The notes: a model not told the origin generated them from the sequence alone. A stretch of 63,847 nucleotides of DNA from JAXDBW01 sp034678405 (GCA_034678405.1 JAXDBW010000011.1:1-63847); one strand, 5' to 3'. Numbered from the stretch's first letter, positions 26,608 to 34,749 are shown. A program made the numbers and translations.

Positions 26608-26613
26608 TATAGT
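26608..26613 (+). promoter_or_regulatory. Probable -10 box of the ruvA operon
   Basis: TATAGT ends ten bases before the ruvA ATG; the spacing implies a leader of only a few bases. Confidence 0.5.
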
Positions 26614-26623
26614 ATAGCTACCT

Positions 26624-27199
26624 ATGATTGCATTATTGACTGGTGTCGTCCAAGAAAAAACCGAGAAAACGTTGACTGTGGTCGCCGGCCATGTCGGATA
26701 TGAGGTGTATTGCGTGCCGCCGGTATTGGAGCAAACAAAGCTCAATGCTGAACTTACTCTCTATACGTACCAATACGTACGGGAGGATTCCTTAGAATTG
26801 TACGGGTTTCGCCACCCGAGCGAGCGGAATTTTTTTAAACAGTTGATCAGCGTGACCGGCGTCGGTCCGAAATCCGCCCTGACCGTGATGTCACTGGCTA
26901 CCCTCGATGAACTGCAGTCCGCCATCGTTCAAGGAGATCCCTCACTATTAACGAAAGTGTCGGGTATTGGCACTAAGACCGCTGAACGCATCATCGTCGA
27001 GCTCAAAGGTAAGCTCGCTACCAGTCAGGATATAACGTTGCAGACCGGGATCGATGGTGACGCGATCGACGCACTACTCGGACTTGGATACTCAGCCGCG
27101 GAAGCCCGCGATGCACTTCGCCATGTTAAAAACGTTGCCGACACCACCCAGGCACGTGTCCAGGCAGCACTGAAACTACTTGGTAAAGAGAAGAAATAA
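26624..27199 (+). CDS. ruvA: Holliday junction DNA helicase subunit RuvA
   Basis: A 191-residue protein that binds four-way junctions as a tetramer and loads RuvB. The OB-fold domain starts MIALLTGVVQEK. Two helix-hairpin-helix motifs follow (LISVTGVGPKSAL and VSGIGTKTAERII), then a flexible linker and the C-terminal RuvB-binding domain (ALLGLGYSAAEARDAL). Length is normal. It leads an operon with femX, a small zinc ribbon and a nucleotidyltransferase; ruvB is not in the window. Confidence 0.96.
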   Translation: MIALLTGVVQEKTEKTLTVVAGHVGYEVYCVPPVLEQTKLNAELTLYTYQYVREDSLELYGFRHPSERNFFKQLISVTGVGPKSALTVMSLATLDELQSAIVQGDPSLLTKVSGIGTKTAERIIVELKGKLATSQDITLQTGIDGDAIDALLGLGYSAAEARDALRHVKNVADTTQARVQAALKLLGKEKK

Positions 27200-27202
27200 A
27201 CT

Positions 27203-28225
27203 ATGGATGTCCGCCGGGTGACAGATGAGCGGGAGTGGGATGGCATGGTGACTCAGCAATCACATGCGCAGTTTTTGCAATCCTGGGCGTGGGGCGATTT
27301 TCAGGAGGCGGTCGGACGGACAGTATATCGATATGTGGCTGATCAGGATGGCGCGTGGCAGGCCGCTGCGCAAGTCATGGTGCATACGATTCGGGGCCGA
27401 TGGTCATACTGGTATATTCCACGCGGTCCGGAATTTCACGATGGGATTGATGATGATACGATGATGCGGGCCGGTCGAGCGCTTATTGATCAGATTGAAT
27501 CAGATGCTGAGGCAGGCGGGGCGCTTTTCCTCACCATTGAGCCAGCTATCCTCCATGACAAAGGAAAACTGGTACGCATGATGCGCGTCGGACGTCGCTG
27601 TGAAACGGTATCATTTATCCAACCCCAGGATACTGAGCTCCTCGACCTGACTCAGACAGAAAAGGAATTGCTCCAGGCAATGCATCACAAAACACGCTAT
27701 AATATCCGGCTGGCTCAGCGCAAAGGAGTTCAGGTTCGTCAGACGCACGCGGCGGCTGACATTGAACATTTTATTCGCCTCACGTCGGATACCGCTGCGC
27801 GTGATGCGATTACTACTCACCATGCCGAGTATTACCGGACAATGATTTCCACCCTGGGTGATGGACCACTGTCGTTATTTGTGGCCGACTATCAGGGGTC
27901 AGTGATTGCCGCTAATATCGTGATGCAGGTCGGCGATACGATGACGTATCTGCATGGCGCTTCAAGTAATCAGCACCGTAATGTCATGGCGCCACACCTG
28001 CTACAGTGGGAGCATATTAAACATGCCAAAGCCCATGGCCTCCGCTGGTATGATTTCTGGGGGGTAGGATCAGAGCGAGCCGGCACGAAAAAACGGTGGG
28101 CTGGCATCACCCGGTTTAAGCGGGGTTTCGGTGGTACTCCCGTGAGCTATGTCGGCGCCTGCAACTTGATTCTCCGTCCGGGCTGGTATACACTGTACAA
28201 AATCATGCGTCGCATTAAAGCATAG
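27203..28225 (+). CDS. FemAB-family aminoacyltransferase (peptidoglycan bridge)
   Basis: A 340-residue protein of the FemX/FemAB family, which uses aminoacyl-tRNA to add amino acids to the peptidoglycan stem peptide. The pattern SHAQFLQSWAWGDFQEAVGR at the start and LWRY-like ending (RWAGITRFKRGFGGTPVSY) are typical, as is HHKTRYNIRLAQRKGV in the middle. The two GNAT-like halves are both present. It starts three bases after ruvA. It fits the other wall genes in the window (murE-like, murI, VanX-like). Confidence 0.87.
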   Translation: MDVRRVTDEREWDGMVTQQSHAQFLQSWAWGDFQEAVGRTVYRYVADQDGAWQAAAQVMVHTIRGRWSYWYIPRGPEFHDGIDDDTMMRAGRALIDQIESDAEAGGALFLTIEPAILHDKGKLVRMMRVGRRCETVSFIQPQDTELLDLTQTEKELLQAMHHKTRYNIRLAQRKGVQVRQTHAAADIEHFIRLTSDTAARDAITTHHAEYYRTMISTLGDGPLSLFVADYQGSVIAANIVMQVGDTMTYLHGASSNQHRNVMAPHLLQWEHIKHAKAHGLRWYDFWGVGSERAGTKKRWAGITRFKRGFGGTPVSYVGACNLILRPGWYTLYKIMRRIKA

Positions 28226-28229
28226 CCAC

Positions 28230-28439
28230 ATGGGGTCACCAGAACGAGCTAATCATCACTATACGGAGGCATTTCGTACTATTAATGAGCATAAGCACGG
28301 TGAATACCGTCAGATTGAGAAAACCTGTGATGAATGTGGCAAGCAGTTTGATCAAGACGCTACGACAATTGATCGTATTAAGGAATCTCACACGTGCGCG
28401 CATTGTCGCCAAGAGCATAACCAACAGCATATCTCATGA
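28230..28439 (+). CDS. Small zinc-ribbon protein
   Basis: A 69-residue protein with two CxxC pairs, CDEC (near residue 33) and CAHC (near residue 56), that should hold one zinc ion; the ends are charged and His-rich. It lies between femX and a nucleotidyltransferase gene, and its stop overlaps the next start (ATGA), so it is translated in a coupled fashion. The function is unknown; it could bind RNA or act as a partner of the next enzyme. Confidence 0.65.
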   Translation: MGSPERANHHYTEAFRTINEHKHGEYRQIEKTCDECGKQFDQDATTIDRIKESHTCAHCRQEHNQQHIS

Positions 28440-29152
28440 TCACGAACGTCGTCATTTCCGCGGCCGGACGCGGAACGCGCATGAAACACTTATCTGAACG
28501 TCGACCCAAACATCTGATCGAAGTGAATGGTAAGCCATTTTTGTTTTATGTACTCGAGAGTTTGCGCGAGGCTGGTTTGACCGATATGACCATCGTGAGT
28601 GGTTATTATGCTGAGATGATCGATGACTTCGTCAAAACATTGCCCTATCCAGTACAGGTGGTCAATCAGTTTGCCCAGCTCGGGGAAGATGAATATGGCA
28701 CCGCGTGTCCGATCAAGGTAGTGCGTGAGGTTATCGGAGATCGGCAATTCGTCTCCGTTGCTGGCGATAATTTCTATAGACCAGATGACATCCGTCGTGT
28801 CATGCACGACGATGACTATACGTATATCGGCGCGAAGACGACTGATACGCCCGAGACCAAAGGAGTGCTTGTCACGGATGACGCCGGTCATCTTGAACGC
28901 ATCGTCGAGAAGCCGAAGGAATATGTCGGCAATCTCGTTAATTGTAGTGTGTATAAATTTACTCCCGATATATTTGCCGCGGTGGAGCATGTCCAGAAAT
29001 CAGAGCGGGGTGAGTATGAAATTACGGACGCCATAACCGAGCTGGCACAACAAAAGAAAGTGAAGGTGGCAAAATTAGATGACTATTGGATTGACTTTGG
29101 CAATCCAGATGATATTGCAGCATTCGAGCAGTATCTCGCAAAACACGGATAG
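28436..29152 (+). CDS. Sugar-phosphate nucleotidyltransferase
   Basis: A 238-residue GT-A fold enzyme with the N-terminal nucleotide-binding loop AAGRGTRM, RPKHLIEVNGKPF and VAGDNFYRPDD, where the acidic residue binds metal. It resembles glucose-1-phosphate or mannose-1-phosphate nucleotidyltransferases (RfbA/GlmU N-domain type) without the left-handed helix acyltransferase domain. It should activate a sugar phosphate for surface polysaccharide. It is the last gene of the ruvA operon, coupled to the zinc-ribbon gene. Confidence 0.83.
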   Translation: MITNVVISAAGRGTRMKHLSERRPKHLIEVNGKPFLFYVLESLREAGLTDMTIVSGYYAEMIDDFVKTLPYPVQVVNQFAQLGEDEYGTACPIKVVREVIGDRQFVSVAGDNFYRPDDIRRVMHDDDYTYIGAKTTDTPETKGVLVTDDAGHLERIVEKPKEYVGNLVNCSVYKFTPDIFAAVEHVQKSERGEYEITDAITELAQQKKVKVAKLDDYWIDFGNPDDIAAFEQYLAKHG

Positions 29153-29171
29153 CCATACGCCCCTGTCGTTA

Positions 29172-29270
29172 CTTTTCATGTTCATGCGCCTATAGTTCAA
29201 TGGATAGAATGAAGGCTTCCGGTGCCTTTGATCGAGGTTCGACTCCTCGTAGGCGCAAGAACATGAAAAG
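29172..29270. repeat. Perfect 12-bp inverted repeat framing the tRNA gene
   Basis: CTTTTCATGTTC (29172-29183) and GAACATGAAAAG (29259-29270) are exact reverse complements on either side of tRNA-Arg, separated from the acceptor stem by only one or two bases. In the precursor they would stack on the acceptor stem and form a long coaxial helix. Confidence 0.85.
29186..29257 (+). tRNA. tRNA-Arg (anticodon CCG)
   Basis: A 72-base cloverleaf: acceptor GCGCCTA/TAGGCGC, D-stem GTTC/GAAT, anticodon stem AAGGC/GCCTT with loop TTCCGGT (anticodon CCG), T-stem CGAGG/CCTCG with loop TTCGACT, and discriminator A. A at position 20 and C35 agree with arginine identity. CCA is not encoded, so a CCA-adding enzyme is needed. 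Confidence 0.96.
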
Positions 29271-29311
29271 AAATGCTAGGACGTCCCGCCGTATGGCGAG
29301 ATAATAGAGGT

Positions 29312-29355
29312 TCTCCGCCCGGCAGGCCTGCGGCGTGAGCCGTGGCGGGCGGGGA
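29312..29355. repeat. GC-rich palindromic intergenic element
   Basis: TCTCCGCCCG (29312-29321) pairs with CGGGCGGGGA (29346-29355) with one G-T pair, and the loop contains the palindrome GCAGGCCTGC. It is of the same style as the repeat block at 54462-54740. Confidence 0.4.
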
Positions 29356-29369
29356 CTCCTCGTGGAGGC

Positions 29370-29404
29370 ACCACCACAGCCGCTACACACGAGTAGTGGT
29401 TTTT
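29370..29404 (+). terminator. Probable terminator of the tRNA transcript
   Basis: ACCACCAC (29370-29377) pairs with GTAGTGGT (29393-29400) with one mismatch, followed by TTTTT. Confidence 0.5.
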
Positions 29405-29406
29405 GG

Positions 29407-29412
29407 TATACT
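29407..29412 (+). promoter_or_regulatory. Probable -10 box of ispH
   Basis: TATACT ends ten bases before the ispH ATG; the -35 region is poor. A leader of three or four bases is implied. Confidence 0.5.
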
Positions 29413-29422
29413 CCACCGTGCT

Positions 29423-30421
29423 ATGAAAATCTTGCTTGCCAATCCGAGGGGTTTCTGTGCCGGTGTCGATCGCGCGATCGATGTCGTCGAATTAGCCCTA
29501 CAAATATATGACACGCAGCTCTATGTGAAACACGCCATCGTGCATAATGACCATGTGGTGCAGCGCCTCGAGGAGAAGGGGGTCACATTTGTCGAACATG
29601 TCGATGAAGTGCCGACGGGCGGACGTGTCGTCTTCAGTGCACACGGAAGTCCGCCGTCAGATTATGCAAAAGCCAAGGAATTAGGATTGGATGTGATTGA
29701 CGCCACGTGTCCGCTGGTGACGAAGGTGCACCTGGAGGCTCGCCGCTATGCGAAAGAAGGCTATACGATTATTCTCGTCGGGCATCGCGGGCATGTCGAA
29801 ATGCGCGGCACGATGGGAGAAGCGCTCGAGCAGACTCACCTCGTCGAGTCCGCCGCGGAGGTAGACGCGCTGCAGCTGCCGTCGGATACAAAAATCGCCG
29901 TCCTGACCCAGACCACCCTGGCTGTGGATGATACTCGTGAGACATTGGCAGAAATCAAGAAAGTATTCCCCCAAGCGGTCTTGCCACCCGCCTCTGATAT
30001 ATGTTATGCCACGACCAATCGTCAAGCTGCCGTCAAGAAACTAGCGGCGCAGTGTGAACTGATCATCGTGGTGGGGTCGAAGTCGAGTTCGAACACCAAT
30101 CGACTCGTGGATGTAGCACAGGCGCAGGGTGCCACGGCCCATCGAGTTAATTCAGTCCAAGAGATTGACCCTGCATGGCTGCAGGATGTGCAGACGGTCG
30201 GGGTGACCTCGGGTGCTTCGGCACCTGATGATCTGGTGCAGGAGGTTGTACGGTGGTTACAGCAGCACGGTGGCGACGAACCGACACTAGTGACAGCGGT
30301 CGATGAGCAGGTGTGGTTTGACTTGCCGTCAGACATCAAACAGGCGGCAGCTGATCATGGCGTCGACACAGATATTGTTACCAAACACAGGATTGGTACA
30401 AATCAACAAATGAAGGTATAA
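29423..30421 (+). CDS. ispH: 4-hydroxy-3-methylbut-2-enyl diphosphate reductase
   Basis: A 332-residue iron-sulfur enzyme, last step of the MEP isoprenoid pathway, making IPP and DMAPP. The start at 29423 gives the usual MKILLANPRGFCAGVDRA; an in-frame codon at 29342 lies in the repeat. Cluster cysteines are Cys12 (GFCAGV), the one in DATCP and the one in SDICYATTNRQ. HNDHVV, HRGHVE and SSNTNRL are further active-site blocks. The C-terminus extends slightly past the core domain. No other MEP genes are in the window. Confidence 0.96.
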   Translation: MKILLANPRGFCAGVDRAIDVVELALQIYDTQLYVKHAIVHNDHVVQRLEEKGVTFVEHVDEVPTGGRVVFSAHGSPPSDYAKAKELGLDVIDATCPLVTKVHLEARRYAKEGYTIILVGHRGHVEMRGTMGEALEQTHLVESAAEVDALQLPSDTKIAVLTQTTLAVDDTRETLAEIKKVFPQAVLPPASDICYATTNRQAAVKKLAAQCELIIVVGSKSSSNTNRLVDVAQAQGATAHRVNSVQEIDPAWLQDVQTVGVTSGASAPDDLVQEVVRWLQQHGGDEPTLVTAVDEQVWFDLPSDIKQAAADHGVDTDIVTKHRIGTNQQMKV

Positions 30422-30430
30422 TGGGTGCCT

Positions 30431-30511
30431 ATGAATAAGAAAGGCAAAGTCGCCCAAAAGAAGCATCGTCGGAAGAAGGGCAAGAAGGTTGCTTCTATTC
30501 GGTATCGGTAG
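30431..30511 (+). CDS. Very small basic protein (26 residues)
   Basis: An ATG at 30431 opens a 26-codon frame starting MNKKGKVAQKKHRRKKGKK, with half its residues Lys or Arg. Ultra-basic short proteins of this kind occur in ribosomes or as RNA-binding peptides, and the KKHRRK core resembles the AURKAIP1/COX24 group, though the match is short. It lies nine bases after ispH and just before the metK promoter. No strong Shine-Dalgarno site is seen. Confidence 0.5.
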   Translation: MNKKGKVAQKKHRRKKGKKVASIRYR

Positions 30512-30513
30512 GA

Positions 30514-30542
30514 TTGACATTTTCGCTGGTAGGCGATATACT
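30514..30542 (+). promoter_or_regulatory. Promoter of the SAM riboswitch-metK unit
   Basis: A full-consensus -35 TTGACA (30514-30519), a 17-base spacer and TATACT (30537-30542). Transcription should start near 30549, about 18 bases before the riboswitch. Confidence 0.88.
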
Positions 30543-30566
30543 GTTGTCACCTTTTACAATTCAATA

Positions 30567-30712
30567 CTTATCATGAGTGAGCCGAGGGACTTGACCCAAT
30601 GACGCTCCGGCAACCCCACCGTCCTTACCAGACAGTGGTAGGTGCTCCGTTCAAGCCCACGTATGTGGGATAGATAAGAGGTGTATATCTCTTATCACAT
30701 AAGAGATTTTTT
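30567..30712 (+). promoter_or_regulatory. SAM-I (S-box) riboswitch with transcription terminator
   Basis: The aptamer closes with P1 CTTATC (30567-30572)/GATAAG (30673-30678) and contains S-box core strings GAGGGAC, CAATGA, CCGGCAACC and AGGTGCT, plus a final GCCCAC/GTGGG hairpin. The expression platform is explicit: GATAAGAG (30673-30680) can pair with CTCTTATC (30689-30696) as antiterminator, or ATCTCTTAT (30687-30695) pairs with ATAAGAGAT (30699-30707) before a T-run as terminator. SAM binding holds P1, frees the terminator and turns metK off. Confidence 0.93.
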
Positions 30713-30726
30713 AATTATCTACGACC

Positions 30727-31869
30727 ATGACCCAAAAGAAATTATTTACGTCTGAATCGGTCACCGAGGGACATCCGGACAAAGTCTGTGATCAGATCTC
30801 CGATGCTATCTATGATGAAATGCTCCGGCAGGATCCCGATTCACGTTCGGCCGTCGAGTGCTTTGCCACCACGGGATTAGTTGTCGTTGGTGGAGAAGTC
30901 AGGACGACCGGGTATGTCGATATCCAGGCACTCGTGCGGCGGACTATTCGTCGGATCGGCTATGACAAATCAGAATATGGATTCTGCGCAGATGATGTCG
31001 GGGTATTGAGCGCTATCCATGAGCAGTCGCCGGATATCGCGCAGGGTGTCGATGCGGCCGAGCAGAAAGAGCAGGGGGCCGGGGACCAGGGGCTCATGTT
31101 TGGCTTTGCCTGTGATGAGACGCCCGAGCTCATGCCGCTGCCGATTTCTCTCGCGCACCAGCTGACCAAGCGGCTCGCGGACGTACGCAAAGATCATACG
31201 CTCGACTATCTCCGACCCGATGGGAAATCGCAGGTGACGATTGAGTACGTCGACGGCAAACCGAAACGCGTCGACACCGTCGTCATCGCTGCTCAGCATG
31301 CGGAGGAGGTCACGACCGCCCAATTACAAAAGGAGATTACGGATCTCGTTATTAAGCCAGTGCTCGGCGATCTATTTACTGATGGTATCAAACTGCATAT
31401 CAATGCAACCGGACGGTTCGTGCTCGGTGGCCCGCCCGCGGATACTGGACTGACGGGTCGCAAGATTATTGTGGATACGTACGGCGGCTTTGGCGCTCAT
31501 GGCGGCGGCGCGTTCTCCGGCAAAGACGTGTCAAAGGTAGACCGCAGCGCTTCGTATGCAGCTAGATATATCGCCAAAAATATTGTTGCTGCAGGAATTG
31601 CAAAAAAATGTGAAGTCCAATTAGCTTATGCTATCGGTGTGGCTGCACCTGTTTCCATCATGGTGAATACGTTTGGTACCGGCAAGATAGATAACGGTGA
31701 ATTGGTAAACCTGATCACAAAGAACTTCCCACTGAAACCCGCGGACATCATCAGCGAACTCGACCTGAAACGGCCCATCTACGAGCAGACTGCGGCGTAT
31801 GGTCATTTCGGACGGGTCGATGTGGATTTGCCATGGGAGCAGACGAATAAAGTCGACTCACTCAAGTAA
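30727..31869 (+). CDS. metK: S-adenosylmethionine synthetase
   Basis: A 380-residue enzyme making SAM from methionine and ATP. Family blocks: FTSESVTEGHPDKVCDQISD at the N-terminus, GAGDQGLMFG (the ATP/flexible-loop region) and GGGAFSGKDVSKVDRSA near the active site. Length is normal. Its mRNA carries the SAM riboswitch just upstream, so supply is set by product feedback. SAM also feeds the methyltransferase and two radical SAM enzymes in this window. Confidence 0.97.
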   Translation: MTQKKLFTSESVTEGHPDKVCDQISDAIYDEMLRQDPDSRSAVECFATTGLVVVGGEVRTTGYVDIQALVRRTIRRIGYDKSEYGFCADDVGVLSAIHEQSPDIAQGVDAAEQKEQGAGDQGLMFGFACDETPELMPLPISLAHQLTKRLADVRKDHTLDYLRPDGKSQVTIEYVDGKPKRVDTVVIAAQHAEEVTTAQLQKEITDLVIKPVLGDLFTDGIKLHINATGRFVLGGPPADTGLTGRKIIVDTYGGFGAHGGGAFSGKDVSKVDRSASYAARYIAKNIVAAGIAKKCEVQLAYAIGVAAPVSIMVNTFGTGKIDNGELVNLITKNFPLKPADIISELDLKRPIYEQTAAYGHFGRVDVDLPWEQTNKVDSLK

Positions 31870-31873
31870 TTTA

Positions 31874-31902
31874 TTGTTTTTTGCGGCTAAAAATACTATA
31901 CT
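31874..31902 (+). promoter_or_regulatory. Promoter of the small membrane protein gene
   Basis: TTGTTT (31874-31879), a 17-base spacer and TATACT (31897-31902). Only ten bases separate the -10 box from the ATG. Confidence 0.65.
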
Positions 31903-31912
31903 AGACCATAGT

Positions 31913-32311
31913 ATGGGTAAATTTTTCGTCGTCATTATTATCATCGTGGGACTCGGCGTGGGCATGTATTTTTTGTTTACCTCGACGTCCTCAAGTAATG
32001 AGAATTCGTATAATGCTGCTGAAATAGTGACAGGCGCCGCAGATATCAAGATCAAAGAAAAAGCTGATAAGGATCTGGCCATCGCGAAAGCGTATGAACT
32101 CTACCGTCAGGCAATAGTTGAGGGCACCGACTTATCAAACGGCCCTTGTCTCTCAAACAAGGTGATTGATGATTGGGTGGTCGACGTGGCGCACGATCCT
32201 CGTCAAGCAGTGGATGATGAACCGGCCAATCAATGCAGCGCGTACCGGAGTGGTGAAGCGCACCATTTCGTAGAATTGAATACGAGTGGCGAGCTCATCC
32301 GCGCTGAATAA
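31913..32311 (+). CDS. Small membrane-anchored protein of unknown function
   Basis: A 132-residue protein with one N-terminal transmembrane helix (residues about 4-24, FFVVIIIIVGLGVGMYFLF) and a soluble, probably extracytoplasmic domain with two cysteines (GPCLS and NQCSAYR) that could pair. An in-frame start at 31799 lies inside metK and before the promoter, so 31913 is chosen. I recognise no family. It is followed within ten bases by the -10-like TATAGT of the next gene. Confidence 0.6.
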   Translation: MGKFFVVIIIIVGLGVGMYFLFTSTSSSNENSYNAAEIVTGAADIKIKEKADKDLAIAKAYELYRQAIVEGTDLSNGPCLSNKVIDDWVVDVAHDPRQAVDDEPANQCSAYRSGEAHHFVELNTSGELIRAE

Positions 32312-32326
32312 GCCTATAGTGTGTCC

Positions 32327-33406
32327 ATGCCCGTCCCATCAAAAAACAACCCACCCACCGAAGCTCCCGCACCCATCACCAAGATAGAGAAAAGCATCGA
32401 AAAGCCGGTCAAGGCCGCGGCTCGGTATTTGCGCATTGATGAGGCTCGGCAGAAAAAAGTCATGGATGAGATAGCAGAGCACGCGACGCCGGATACGACG
32501 TTTGTCTTGCTGACTGTTTTTTCAGCGCTGATTATTGCTCTGGGGCTCCTGGTAGATAACGCAGCAGTAGTTATTGGCGGCATGATTATTGCACCGCTCT
32601 TTTGGCCGATGTTAGCGCTCGCCATCGCCATTATCAAGGGTAATGCAAAGGCGTTTCGGCGGAATCTGGTGCTGATCCTCGCCTTTAGTGTGGTTGTCGT
32701 ATTTGTATCATGGCTCGTCGGATTCATCGCCCCTGATCTCGGACCTAGCCATGAAATTATCTTACGGACGAAGCCGACGTTATTTGAACTCTTTATCGCC
32801 CTCGCAGCTGGGTTTATCGGCACCTATGCGGTCGCGCATCCAAGGCTCTCGGCCAATCTCGCTGGCGTAGTCGCGGCAATTGCGGTTGTGCCACCGCTCG
32901 GGGTGATGGGCATTCTGTTCGCCCATGGGGATTTCTCGGAGGCGATGGGCGCGGCCCTCCTCTTCGCCACGAACTTTATTGCTATTACATTTGCGGCGGT
33001 TATCTTGTTTCTCAGTGTGGGGGTGAAATTTCCTCGGTCACCAAATAATAAAAATATCGCGGCTAGTAGTTTGAGTTGGTTTGTTATTTTCTTAGTTATC
33101 GTGACCATCCCACTTACCCTGGTCATGCGAGGGATCATCGATGAAAACGTAAAGCAGTCAACGGTCAGGGATGTAGTTGAGGAATATTTGGTGAACTCAG
33201 AAATTTCAGATCTGTCGGTCACAGTAAATCCGACAGTGACAGTTATTAGGGCAACCATACGCTCTCCCTACGATGTGACGTCACTCCATGTGCGTCGGCT
33301 GTCTGACATTTTGACGGCTGAGCTCAACACTCCGGTTAATCTGACTATCAATGTAGTACCGACATATCAGGCTGGCATAGTGACCAATGGCATCTCCGGC
33401 TTATGA
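32327..33406 (+). CDS. DUF389-family integral membrane protein
   Basis: A 359-residue protein (361 if the GTG at 32321 is used). After a Pro-rich N-terminus, about eight transmembrane helices run from residue 60 to 270, with the DUF389 signature VVIGGMIIAPLFWPMLALA and ATNFIAITFAA. The last 90 residues are an extramembrane alpha/beta domain. The family is widespread and uncharacterised. I prefer ATG 32327 because TATAGT (32315-32320) lies six bases before it, as at other leaderless-looking genes here. The stop overlaps the next start (ATGA). Confidence 0.8.
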   Translation: MPVPSKNNPPTEAPAPITKIEKSIEKPVKAAARYLRIDEARQKKVMDEIAEHATPDTTFVLLTVFSALIIALGLLVDNAAVVIGGMIIAPLFWPMLALAIAIIKGNAKAFRRNLVLILAFSVVVVFVSWLVGFIAPDLGPSHEIILRTKPTLFELFIALAAGFIGTYAVAHPRLSANLAGVVAAIAVVPPLGVMGILFAHGDFSEAMGAALLFATNFIAITFAAVILFLSVGVKFPRSPNNKNIAASSLSWFVIFLVIVTIPLTLVMRGIIDENVKQSTVRDVVEEYLVNSEISDLSVTVNPTVTVIRATIRSPYDVTSLHVRRLSDILTAELNTPVNLTINVVPTYQAGIVTNGISGL

Positions 33407-34731
33407 AGCGGTTGCTGCATCGATTATTGCCGAGGGCCACATTTCAGTTTTATCACTGGAGTCTCGCTCGATGCGGAGCGATGCGGTATCGACACCCCTC
33501 GCGCCGCTTGATTGTGATTGGCGTGACGGGGACGAAGGGGAAATCAACCACGGTTACCCTCATCAGTCGGGTGCTCGAGCAAGCCGGATATACGGTCGGG
33601 GTGATTGCCACCACCCATTTTAAGATTGGTTCCCACGAGTGGGTCAATGATACAAAACAAACCATGCCCGGCCGGTGGCGGCTGCAGCGCCTACTCCGGG
33701 ATATGGTGTCGCAGGGTTGTCGGTATGCGATCGTTGAGACATCATCGGAGGGGATTGCCCAGTTTCGTAGCGCCGGCATCGAATACGACATCGCCGTCTT
33801 TACTAATCTCTCTCCGGAACACATCGAGTCGCACGGCAGTTTCGAACAATACCGTGATGCGAAGCTGACACTATTTCGCTCACTGATGAGCCATATGCAC
33901 AAACGACTCAATGGCTCGATCGTGCCAAAGGTAATCGTCGCAAATGCTGATGATCAGGAGATCGATTTATTTCTCGAGCCGCGAGCAGATCGTCGATATA
34001 CATATTCATTGCAGCCAGAGCAGCCCACTCCTGCCGAAAGTGACGTTCATACCTGCGCGCACCAGATCAAACTCATGCATGATCACACCGAATTCGTCAT
34101 CGACAATCAGCTATTTCGGACTTGGATGCTCGGACGGTTGAATGTGAGTAATTGCCTCGCAGCGCTGAGTGTCGGGCTCTCGCAGGGAGTGAGCCTCCCC
34201 GTTATCAAAGAAGCACTGGAGGCAAATGTGCAGATACCCGGCCGACTGGAAGAAATTGCCACCCATCGTGATATTCGTATTTTTGTCGACTATGCTCATG
34301 AACCAGCCTCACTCGAAGCGGTCTACCAAGCGATCCAGGCGTTGCAGCCGAAGCGCATCATTGCCGTTCTCGGGTCGCAGGGTGGCGGCCGGGACAAAGC
34401 CAAACGCCCGATCATGGGTCGACTTGCCGGTCAGTATGCAGACTATGTGATCGTGACCAACGAAGACCCCTATGATGAAGATCCCCAGCAGATTATTGAA
34501 GACGTCATCGCCGGGGCCATCGCCGCTGGGAAACGGCGTGATGATAGCTGCTTTGCTATACGTGAGCGACGCGCGGCTCTCCAGGCGGCGCTTGATCTGG
34601 CACAGTCGGGAGATATTATTATTGTCACTGGCAAGGGGAGTGAGACCGTCATGGCAGTCGCCGGTGGGCGGCTGATCCCCTGGGACGATCGTGCCACACT
34701 ACGCGAGTTATTGTCTACTCACGTAGACTAG
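33403..34731 (+). CDS. Mur ligase, MurE-like
   Basis: A 442-residue ATP-dependent ligase. The P-loop is GVTGTKGKSTT (near residue 40), followed by TNLSPEHIESHG and the C-terminal domain with VDYAHEP and GSQGGGRDKAKRP. The order fits MurE, which adds the third amino acid of the peptidoglycan stem, but the N-terminal UDP-binding domain is shortened to about 35 residues. The position of the DNPR-type specificity motif reads NEDPYDEDP, so the amino acid added cannot be predicted. It overlaps the DUF389 gene by four bases. Confidence 0.8.
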   Translation: MKRLLHRLLPRATFQFYHWSLARCGAMRYRHPSRRLIVIGVTGTKGKSTTVTLISRVLEQAGYTVGVIATTHFKIGSHEWVNDTKQTMPGRWRLQRLLRDMVSQGCRYAIVETSSEGIAQFRSAGIEYDIAVFTNLSPEHIESHGSFEQYRDAKLTLFRSLMSHMHKRLNGSIVPKVIVANADDQEIDLFLEPRADRRYTYSLQPEQPTPAESDVHTCAHQIKLMHDHTEFVIDNQLFRTWMLGRLNVSNCLAALSVGLSQGVSLPVIKEALEANVQIPGRLEEIATHRDIRIFVDYAHEPASLEAVYQAIQALQPKRIIAVLGSQGGGRDKAKRPIMGRLAGQYADYVIVTNEDPYDEDPQQIIEDVIAGAIAAGKRRDDSCFAIRERRAALQAALDLAQSGDIIIVTGKGSETVMAVAGGRLIPWDDRATLRELLSTHVD

Positions 34732-34749
34732 ATCAGTATTACCTCGTCT

